Below are positions 6,935 through 11,965 of a stretch of DNA of 11,965 nt, one piece after another. The stretch is taken from NCBI GenBank assembly GCA_947632315.1, contig CANROV010000050.1:1-11965 (forward strand), given 5' to 3'. Under the pieces are notes generated by a model. That model was not told the DNA's origin and made no database searches. It saw nothing but the letters and a program-made list of their open reading frames with translations. Source of the stretch: Candidatus Gastranaerophilales bacterium. Its GTDB lineage: Bacteria; Cyanobacteriota; Vampirovibrionia; Gastranaerophilales; Gastranaerophilaceae. A program made the position numbers and the translations under genes. The stretch's first letter is position 1, and each line of letters starts with the position of its first letter.

Positions 6935-6962
6935 TTGCTTTAAATAAAAGGAAAGTTATAAA
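6935..6962 (+). promoter_or_regulatory. Candidate promoter of the 523-residue gene, placed very close to the start codon
   Basis: TTGCTT at 6935-6940 and TATAAA at 6957-6962 are 16 bp apart. The expected transcript start, near 6969, is only about five bases before the ATG at 6974. The transcript would then be nearly leaderless. The AAAGGA at 6947-6952 would lie upstream of that start and so be unused. Confidence 0.35.
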
Positions 6963-6973
6963 AGACACAGCCG

Positions 6974-8545
6974 ATGAAAATACAAAAGATACAATTAGAA
7001 AATACAAATAATATAAAATCGGTGAGCAGTAAAGGGCTTGGTGCAAGAGGATTTGTAAGGACTCTTGCCAATCCTGATGCATTAGCTTCGACAATAATGC
7101 TTGAATCTACGGTGACGGGCGGAAGAGGTATACAAGCATATAAAAGAGGCGGATTCCCTGAGTTTAGAGAAAGATTTACAGATGACATTGTTTCTGCCGT
7201 ATTTTGGATGAAAGGTGTTGATTTGTTTAATAAAATAGGTAATTTTATTGGTGAAAAAGTCCTTAAATTGCCTGTTTCTGAATTTGATGTCGGTAAAGAC
7301 GCTTTAAGAACTCCGTTTAAAAATATTATTACTGAAAAAATCAAAGAAGGTAATTTATCTGAAGAAGCCGGAAAAAAACTTGAAAAAAACCTTGCTGCTT
7401 TCAAGTTCGGTAAAATAATATGCTCTACGATAGCAGCAACCGCTTTTGTAGGTTTTGCTCTTCCTAAAATTAATCAGTCTATTACAAGAGCTATGATGGG
7501 TAAGAAAAAGCTCAGAGAAAAAACTTTACAAACTGAACCTTTGAAAACTTATCAAGAAATTTTAAATGATAATAATTCTTTTGAATCGTTTGATAAAAAA
7601 ATATCTTCAAATAAAAATACATCTTTTAAAGGTTTTGGATTATCCCCTGACAAAATGGCTACTGTTGCACATTACCTTGAAAATCATAAAATATGCAAAA
7701 TGCTTACTTGTGATACGGGAATTTTGACAGGAAGAGTCCTAACCGCCAGAAACCCTGATGAAGGAAGAGAATACTTCTTCCGTGACGCAGCTTCCAGTTT
7801 CTTTTACTTTGGAAGCACTCCTTTAGTATATAAACTGCTTCAAAAAATTTCAGGCAGTTCTAATTTAACTACGCTTGACCCTGTTGCTTCAAATACTCTT
7901 ACTCAAAAACTATTGGAGCAGGTAAAAAAATCAGGAAGTATTGGAACTGAAGAATTTGCTAAACAAACTTTAGGTTCATTAGATGATGTTACTAAAAAGT
8001 TAATTGAAAAATTACCTTTTAAGTCTGATGTAATACCTTTTGACGAATTTAAAAAATATGTGTTTGACGGCAAAATTCTTGAAAATGCCGCTAAGATGTC
8101 TGAACTTCAACCTATGCAGGAGGGAGTCAGAAGAATGCTTACTAAACAGCAGGTTTGCGATATTTTCAAAGATACATTTATTACAAATCCTGAATTTATG
8201 AAAAAAATATATGAAGAAAAATTTCCTAATTTGAATAATCCTTTCAAATTTATACCGATGAAGCAGATTACTTCTTTCAGGGATAATATTGATAAATATC
8301 TTCAAGGTGTTATTAATGCTGCAAACAAATCTAACAATGGTATTGTTGATGAGGCTTTATTAAATAAAATTAATAAAAGAAGTTTCATGATGTCTACAGC
8401 CTTTAGAATTGCAGGCATGGCATTCTCCGGAGTTATTTTGGGTATTGTTATTCCTAAACTTCAATATGCTATGACGGCTAAAAGAACAGGTTCAAATAAA
8501 GCTCCGGGGTTAAGAGAATATGAATCTGACGATAAAAAGGCTTAA
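6974..8545 (+). CDS. Unknown membrane-associated protein with an internal duplication
   Basis: I do not recognise a named family for this 523-residue product. Two related modules are visible. Module 1 (about 38-174) holds MLESTVTGGR, then FRERFTDD, then FWMKGVDLFNKI, and closes with a hydrophobic helix (147-163) ending GFALPKINQSITR. Module 2 (about 241-505) holds MLTCDTGILTGR, then REYFFRDA, then FFYFG and VYKLL, and closes with a hydrophobic helix (478-494) ending IVIPKLQYAMTAKR. A serine/asparagine-rich stretch with TSFKGFG (216-222) lies between them. There is no classical signal peptide, but the N-terminus MKIQKI and the SFKG-like motif are what I associate with Gastranaerophilales proteins. 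Membrane association through the two hydrophobic helices is plausible. No ribosome site is well placed; AAAGGA is about 20 bases upstream. The 3' end overlaps rdgB. Confidence 0.7.
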   Translation: MKIQKIQLENTNNIKSVSSKGLGARGFVRTLANPDALASTIMLESTVTGGRGIQAYKRGGFPEFRERFTDDIVSAVFWMKGVDLFNKIGNFIGEKVLKLPVSEFDVGKDALRTPFKNIITEKIKEGNLSEEAGKKLEKNLAAFKFGKIICSTIAATAFVGFALPKINQSITRAMMGKKKLREKTLQTEPLKTYQEILNDNNSFESFDKKISSNKNTSFKGFGLSPDKMATVAHYLENHKICKMLTCDTGILTGRVLTARNPDEGREYFFRDAASSFFYFGSTPLVYKLLQKISGSSNLTTLDPVASNTLTQKLLEQVKKSGSIGTEEFAKQTLGSLDDVTKKLIEKLPFKSDVIPFDEFKKYVFDGKILENAAKMSELQPMQEGVRRMLTKQQVCDIFKDTFITNPEFMKKIYEEKFPNLNNPFKFIPMKQITSFRDNIDKYLQGVINAANKSNNGIVDEALLNKINKRSFMMSTAFRIAGMAFSGVILGIVIPKLQYAMTAKRTGSNKAPGLREYESDDKKA

Positions 8546-9114
8546 AGATTATTTTTTATCCATTCAAGCATAGGATTTAGCGCATTGGCTCTGTGTGATA
8601 TTGTATTTTTTATGCTGTCAGGCAGTTCGGCTATTGTTTTTCCGTATTCGGGAACAAAAAATACAGGGTCGTAACCGAAACCGTTTGTTCCTTTGGGTTC
8701 TTCCGCAATGGTTCCGTCTATTCTGCCTTCCTCCGTATGAATAACATTACCTTGAACGTCAACAAGAACCATTGAACAAATAAAATGCGCTTCTCTATTT
8801 TTTATTCCTTTAAGTTCGGTTAAAACTTTATTAATTTTTTCCTGCTGAGTGGGTGCGTATCTGGCGGAATATATACCGGGGAGTCCTGAAAGGGCATTAA
8901 TACATAATCCTGAATCATCTGCCAAACAGTATGTTTTCATTATTTTAGAAGCTTCTTTTGCCTTTATTAAAGCATTTTCTTTAAAGTTTTTGCCTGTTTC
9001 ATCAGGGTTAAAACTGCCTTTTACAACGTCAAAGACTATTTCGGCGTTTTTATTTATGGCATTAATTTCTTCTAACTTATGCTTGTTTGAAGTAGCAAGA
9101 ATTATTTTTATCAT
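8542..9114 (-). CDS. rdgB: XTP/dITP pyrophosphatase (non-canonical purine NTP pyrophosphatase, RdgB/HAM1)
   Basis: The 190-residue product hydrolyses dITP, XTP and similar damaged purine triphosphates to monophosphates plus pyrophosphate, keeping them out of DNA and RNA. It is cytoplasmic. Motifs in order are ATSNKHKLEEI at 7-17, ADDSGL at 65-70 with the catalytic Asp at 67, LPGIYSARYA at 78-87, GFGYDP at 145-150 and SHRANAL at 173-179. All are intact, and the length is normal for the family. Its ATG comes three bases after the stop codon of uppS, so the two genes form an operon with likely translational coupling. Its stop codon overlaps the stop of the convergent 523-residue gene (shared TTAA at 8542-8545). 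No intrinsic terminator is visible, so the transcript probably runs into the antisense of that gene. Confidence 0.95.
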   Translation of the reverse strand: MIKIILATSNKHKLEEINAINKNAEIVFDVVKGSFNPDETGKNFKENALIKAKEASKIMKTYCLADDSGLCINALSGLPGIYSARYAPTQQEKINKVLTELKGIKNREAHFICSMVLVDVQGNVIHTEEGRIDGTIAEEPKGTNGFGYDPVFFVPEYGKTIAELPDSIKNTISHRANALNPMLEWIKNNL

Positions 9115-9117
9115 AAA

Positions 9118-9861
9118 CTATTTACCAAATCGTCTGTTTCTTGAATTAAATTCTATAATAGCTTCAGCTAATGAATTTTCTTCAAACTCTGGCCAGAATC
9201 TATCCGTAACATAAAGCTCTGTATAAGCGCACTGCCATAAAAGATAGTTGCTTATTCTTTTTTCTCCGCCTGTTCTTATTAAAAGGTCAGGGTCAGGAAT
9301 ATTTGAGGTATATAAATTTTCACTTATTGTTTTTTCCGTAATCTCTTGTTCTGAAAGCTTTCCGTTTTTAACTTTCTCGCAAATTTGTTTAACAGCATTG
9401 GTTAATTCCATTCTTGAGCCGTAATTAAATGCAATTTGAAGATTTAAAGTTTTATTATTTTTTGTTTCATTTTCACCAAATTCTAAAACATCAATTAAAT
9501 CTTTATTAAGCGAGGTTCTATCCCCTATAAAAGTTAATTTAATATCATTCTTTTGAAACTCAGGGATTTCTGAAATTATGGTTTTAGCGAGAAGCGACAT
9601 AAGAAAATCCACTTCCTCTTTTGGTCTGTTCCAATTTTCGGTAGAAAAAGCATAAACAGTTAAATATTTAATATTAAATTTAACGCATGCTTTAAGAGTG
9701 GCTCTAAGTGCTTCAACTCCTTTTTTGTGTCCGGCTGCAGAGGGAAGAAATTTAGATTTTGCCCAGCGTCTGTTGCCGTCCATGATTATTGCTATATGCT
9801 GTAAGTTTGTATTTTTTACAATATCTTTTATTTTATCTGTATCGGATAATGTATCTACCAT
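9118..9861 (-). CDS. uppS: Undecaprenyl diphosphate synthase (cis-prenyltransferase)
   Basis: This 247-residue UPP synthase adds isopentenyl units to farnesyl diphosphate to build the C55 lipid carrier for peptidoglycan and surface glycans. Visible signatures are HIAIIMDGNRRWAK (22-35) with the catalytic D28, the GHKKG region (44-48), YAFSTENWNRPKEEV (70-84), and DPDLLIRTGGEKRISNYLLWQ (190-210) followed by the catalytic-site E215 in YTELYVTDRFWPEF. RNRRFG closes the C-terminus. All key residues are present and the length is typical. The ATG at 9861 is preceded by a GAGAG sequence. It is the first gene of the uppS-rdgB operon, and its lipid product links it functionally to the cell-wall and surface-sugar genes elsewhere in the window. 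Confidence 0.96.
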   Translation of the reverse strand: MVDTLSDTDKIKDIVKNTNLQHIAIIMDGNRRWAKSKFLPSAAGHKKGVEALRATLKACVKFNIKYLTVYAFSTENWNRPKEEVDFLMSLLAKTIISEIPEFQKNDIKLTFIGDRTSLNKDLIDVLEFGENETKNNKTLNLQIAFNYGSRMELTNAVKQICEKVKNGKLSEQEITEKTISENLYTSNIPDPDLLIRTGGEKRISNYLLWQCAYTELYVTDRFWPEFEENSLAEAIIEFNSRNRRFGK

Positions 9862-9880
9862 AATCTCTCACTTTTTTAGC

Positions 9881-9909
9881 ATTATAAAACAAAAAATAAA
9901 TAATGACTA
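9881..9909 (-). promoter_or_regulatory. Promoter of the uppS-rdgB operon
   Basis: Read on the minus strand, TAGTCA (9909-9904) and a perfect TATAAT (9886-9881) are separated by exactly 17 bp. The expected start, near 9875, leaves a leader of about 14 bases, just enough for the GAGAG ribosome site. The spacing and the -10 match are convincing. Confidence 0.6.
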
Positions 9910-9938
9910 TTTTTTTATTTATCAAAGTAAATACTGAG

Positions 9939-9962
9939 GTTTGAACATTTAAATGTCCGAAC
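9939..9962. repeat. Imperfect palindrome centred on ACATTTAAATGT
   Basis: A perfect 12-bp palindrome (9945-9956) extends outward to 12-base arms (GTT..AAC ends) with one mismatch and one G-T pair. It lies between the divergent uppS operon and the right-hand genes. It could be an operator or a weak hairpin. No T-run follows, so a terminator is unlikely. It also overlaps the start codon of the possible small reading frame at 9953. Confidence 0.55.
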
Positions 9963-10087
9963 AAAATTTTACGATAAGCAACGAAGTGGTGGTAGAGTGC
10001 GACACTAGATTAAATAAGTTAAAAAACTTAAAAGAACTATTTCCCCTCTTCCCCCCCCCCCCCACACACATACACACAAAAATATAA
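9953..10087 (+). CDS. Possible small protein or gene remnant running through the C13 tract
   Basis: An ATG at 9953 opens a 44-codon frame. It begins MSEQNFTISNEVVVECDTRL, continues with a lysine/leucine helix-like segment (LNKLKNLKELF), then reads through the C13 tract as a proline run and stops at 10085-10087. The first 33 residues look protein-like in composition, which is why it is listed. A GAGG at 9936-9939 is 13 bases upstream, farther than usual. Changing the tract by one or two C would switch the tail to a different frame. No reading through the tract enters the next gene, because a TAA at 10141-10143 blocks it. It could be a degraded fragment or chance. I recognise no family. Confidence 0.25.
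   Translation: MSEQNFTISNEVVVECDTRLNKLKNLKELFPLFPPPPTHIHTKI
10041..10063. repeat. C13 tract with TTCCCCTCTT flank (element copy 1)
   Basis: Thirteen consecutive C (10051-10063) follow the decamer TTCCCCTCTT. The same decamer precedes the C10 tract at 11246-11255, making a 20-base identical unit. After the tract comes an ACAC-rich stretch. It lies 84 bases upstream of the U32-like gene. Confidence 0.9.
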
Positions 10088-10101
10088 ATGTTGTTTTTTT
10101 A

Positions 10102-10130
10102 TATACAAACAGGCAAGTTTATGTTAATAT
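10102..10130 (+). promoter_or_regulatory. Candidate promoter of the U32-like gene
   Basis: TATACA at 10102-10107 and TAATAT at 10125-10130 are 17 bp apart, with TG at 10122-10123 forming an extended -10. An alternative -10, TATAAA at 10083-10088, would place the C13 tract in the -35 region. Either way the tract is upstream of the likely start. Confidence 0.4.
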
Positions 10131-10146
10131 TACATAAAAATAAATT

Positions 10147-11118
10147 ATGAAAAAGTATGTAAAATATGATAATATAGAATATTTTATGCCATTTTTATAT
10201 TGTAATGATTTATATATTCCACTTTTAGAAGAGTTGCTAAAAGGAGAAATAAATCCTGTTAAATATGTTTATGGTTCTCCTCATTGTATGTGGCAAGGTG
10301 GGAGACAAACTTCTGTAAAAATTCATACTTTAACAATGATAGATAACTATATAAAATGTTTAAAAGCTCGTAATTTAATTCCAACATTTACATTTACTAA
10401 TATAAATGAGATTGAAGACAAATTAAATGATGAATATTCTAATAATCTGTTAGATGTTGTATATAATAATGATGCACATATTATTGTAGCTACTGATATA
10501 CTGTATAAACATATAAAATCAAGATACCCTGAAGCAAAACTTCATTGTTCTGTTATAAATCCTATTATAAAGATAATAGAAGACAAAAATTTTGATGAAA
10601 CAAGATTTTATAATGAAATGTTAGATAAGTATGAGATTGTTGTTGTTAGACCAGAGTATGTTATAGAAAATATTAATAAATTGGATAAAATACTGTCTGA
10701 CATTTCAAGAATTGAGATACTTGTTAATCAACATTGCCAATATAATTGTCAATTACATAAAGATCATTATATTATAATAAATAAATCCAATGACTATTAC
10801 TTTTCTAATAAAAAAGTGACTGAAGATGAAATAAAATTATCAATGCAAATACATGAACAATGTCCAAAATCTGGCGGGAAAGAATATAAAAGTGTTTGTA
10901 TGACAGATGAACAGGTTTCACGTTTAATTGATATTGGAGTAAAAAAAATTAAACTGCAAGGTCGCCATAAAAGTTTTGATATTTTATTTGATGATTTATA
11001 TCAACATTTTTTCAACAAAGATATTCCAAAAGAGGAGATAAGAAGTAAAATAGATTTAATATGTGCCAGGATGGTGCAAAATAATAAAAAAATATCCATT
11101 TTATATGCAATGAATTGA
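10147..11118 (+). CDS. Short U32 peptidase-like protein with a four-cysteine set
   Basis: The 323-residue product has no signal peptide. Its middle and C-terminal part resembles the U32 'peptidase' family. The segment RIEILVNQHCQYNCQLHKDHY (about 188-208) gives C197 and C201, QCPKSGG gives C239, KSVCMT gives C251, and GVKKIKLQGR (264-273) matches the family's late glycine-arginine motif. In UbiU, UbiV and RlhA-type members four such cysteines hold an iron-sulphur cluster, and the proteins act in hydroxylation rather than proteolysis. By analogy, a cluster here is likely but unproven. An upstream HCSVIN (133-138) fits a TIM-barrel strand of the family. The substrate is unknown. It is a single gene, flanked on both sides by C-tract elements. 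No convincing ribosome site is seen before the ATG, and there is no clear terminator. Confidence 0.58.
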   Translation: MKKYVKYDNIEYFMPFLYCNDLYIPLLEELLKGEINPVKYVYGSPHCMWQGGRQTSVKIHTLTMIDNYIKCLKARNLIPTFTFTNINEIEDKLNDEYSNNLLDVVYNNDAHIIVATDILYKHIKSRYPEAKLHCSVINPIIKIIEDKNFDETRFYNEMLDKYEIVVVRPEYVIENINKLDKILSDISRIEILVNQHCQYNCQLHKDHYIIINKSNDYYFSNKKVTEDEIKLSMQIHEQCPKSGGKEYKSVCMTDEQVSRLIDIGVKKIKLQGRHKSFDILFDDLYQHFFNKDIPKEEIRSKIDLICARMVQNNKKISILYAMN

Positions 11119-11235
11119 AACTAAAAAAATAACCAAAGTAGTATTTGTATTTAATATATTTATTTCTGCATAGTATTTCACTTACTTTTTGGATTAAATT
11201 CAGCGGAATAAAAAACGTTTTCCTCCTTTTTTCAC

Positions 11236-11255
11236 TTCCCCTCTTCCCCCCCCCC
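11236..11255. repeat. C10 tract with TTCCCCTCTT flank (element copy 2)
   Basis: Ten consecutive C (11246-11255) follow the same TTCCCCTCTT decamer as at 10041-10050. Downstream the two copies diverge (ATACAAAA here, ACACACAT there). The tract lies 13 bases before a perfect TATAAT. Confidence 0.9.
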
Positions 11256-11274
11256 ATACAAAATTTGATATAAT
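11246..11274 (+). promoter_or_regulatory. Promoter of the secreted-protein gene, with the -35 position inside the C10 tract
   Basis: TATAAT at 11269-11274, with TG at 11266-11267, forms an extended -10 (TGATATAAT). Seventeen bases upstream, the -35 position (11246-11251) falls wholly within the C run, so tract length would move whatever lies upstream. The transcript start is expected near 11281. Confidence 0.5.
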
Positions 11275-11299
11275 TGAAAATATATAAAGGGAAGATTTT

Positions 11300-11965
11300 A
11301 TGAAAAAGTTTATATGTTTTTTAATGTTTATATTTTTATCGATTTTACCGATTTTTGCTGATGATGAACAACAAAATACAAAAATTGAAAAAATAAAAGG
11401 TACTCCTTTTAGTGTCAGAAAATGCGGTTATTTTTACGAGTTGACGGATAACAGAAACAATCAAGAAACAGTTATTGTTTCTTCGACCTCAAAATATAAT
11501 AATTTCCAAATAAAAAGGAAAAGTTTCAGAGGTAAAAAACTTGTTATAGTAAAATTTGATAATAAATATAATTATTTGAATAAACTTTATTTAATATATT
11601 CTCCTGATAAAGCATTTGCCGATTTGTTAACAAATTATATAGACCTCAGTAACCAAAGCCAAAATATAATTTTCAAAAATTATCCTAAAAACGGAACTAT
11701 TAAATACATAACTTACAAATTAAAAAATCCTGCTCGTGATACGGCAGGATATATACAAATTCTTGATGATGAAGTTATAAAAATAACGGGTGACAATCGT
11801 GTATGGTGGATAATGTACACCAAATCATTAATAAATATGATACTTTCTGTTTATTATCCTCCTTTTTCCACTGAGGAAACGTCATTTGATAAAGTATATG
11901 ATTTACCGTTTTTTATTGATGAAGATGTAAAAATTGAAAACGGGAAATTAATAATTACTTATAAA
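11300..11965 (+). CDS. Secreted protein of unknown function (partial, runs off the window)
   Basis: The ATG at 11300 opens a frame with no stop through the last base, 222 codons. The first 20 residues are a classic signal peptide: two lysines, a hydrophobic core, then an IFA-like cleavage site before DDEQQ. The mature part is rich in lysine, tyrosine and asparagine and looks like a beta-rich periplasmic or surface protein, with no motif I recognise. A strong AAAGGGAAG (11287-11295) is four bases upstream of the ATG. Its promoter abuts the C10 tract, so it is a candidate for tract-controlled expression. The missing C-terminus may carry the diagnostic domain. Confidence 0.75.
   Translation, partial: MKKFICFLMFIFLSILPIFADDEQQNTKIEKIKGTPFSVRKCGYFYELTDNRNNQETVIVSSTSKYNNFQIKRKSFRGKKLVIVKFDNKYNYLNKLYLIYSPDKAFADLLTNYIDLSNQSQNIIFKNYPKNGTIKYITYKLKNPARDTAGYIQILDDEVIKITGDNRVWWIMYTKSLINMILSVYYPPFSTEETSFDKVYDLPFFIDEDVKIENGKLIITYK

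Noticed and set aside
6940..7404. Minus-strand frame of 154 codons.
   Set aside because: It lies almost entirely antisense to the 523-residue gene, which has the better composition and the internal repeat. It has no motif.
8849..9214. Plus-strand frame of 121 codons across the rdgB-uppS junction.
   Set aside because: It is antisense to two confidently identified genes and has no motif or ribosome site.
9985..10007. A stretch resembling a tRNA D-arm (GTGGTAGAGTGCGACACT).
   Set aside because: There is no matching 5' D-stem (CTC), no acceptor stem, no T-arm (GGTTCGA) and no CCA end nearby. The similarity is limited to one arm.
11133..11192. Possible hairpin CCAAAGTA/TACTTTTTGG after the U32-like gene.
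   Set aside because: The stem has a two-base bulge and a loop of more than 40 bases, so it is not convincing as a terminator.
11012..11257. Minus-strand frame of 81 codons starting in the poly-G complement (ATG followed by GGG codons).
   Set aside because: Its second half is antisense to the 3' end of the U32-like gene, and the composition is not protein-like. There is no ribosome site.
1..11965. CRISPR array, insertion sequence or prophage signals.
   Set aside because: No regularly spaced repeats, transposase or integrase frames, or terminal inverted repeats with target duplications were seen.

Overview
The window is an AT-rich bacterial chromosome segment that looks like the gut cyanobacterial sister lineage Gastranaerophilales (Vampirovibrionia, formerly Melainabacteria). 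This is inferred from three things: lysine/peptidoglycan synthesis by LL-diaminopimelate aminotransferase, a divergent omega-like protein, and a large protein carrying the SFKG-type motif and an N-terminus (MKIQKI) that I associate with this group. No rRNA gene or other decisive marker is present, so the placement is moderate.

Layout. 1-111 is the 3' end of a UDP-GlcNAc 2-epimerase gene. It is followed by a membrane-anchored seven-repeat kelch-like protein (241-1494, +) whose promoter region holds a run of 10 G. A bidirectional terminator separates it from dapL (1583-2761, -). dapL is divergent from a stand-alone GltD/GltA-type flavoprotein (2842-4212, +). A minus-strand pair follows: a small TPR protein, then a YbhN/UPF0104 flippase-like membrane protein. 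A 300-bp gap with degenerate direct repeats precedes a probable RNA polymerase omega subunit gene (+), which converges on rpsT (-) over a shared terminator. Next is a 523-residue protein of unknown function with a clear internal duplication (6974-8545, +). It overlaps by its stop codon with rdgB, the downstream gene of a uppS-rdgB operon (-). The right end holds a short U32-type four-cysteine protein (10147-11118, +) and the start of a secreted protein (11300 to the window edge, +).

How the genes work together. The housekeeping genes serve cell-wall and envelope precursor supply (UppS for undecaprenyl phosphate, DapL for diaminopimelate, the epimerase for surface sugars), nitrogen/redox metabolism (GltD-like), translation and transcription (S20, omega), and nucleotide-pool cleaning (RdgB).

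The most interesting pattern is regulatory. Three accessory genes (kelch protein, U32-like protein, secreted protein) each have a G/C homopolymer of 10-13 bases upstream and an extended -10 (TGn plus a -10 hexamer) downstream of it. Two of the tracts sit in an identical 20-base context. No housekeeping gene here has such a tract. This suggests slippage-driven phase variation of envelope or secreted functions, but it is an inference from one sequence. No CRISPR array, insertion sequence, tRNA or rRNA was found.
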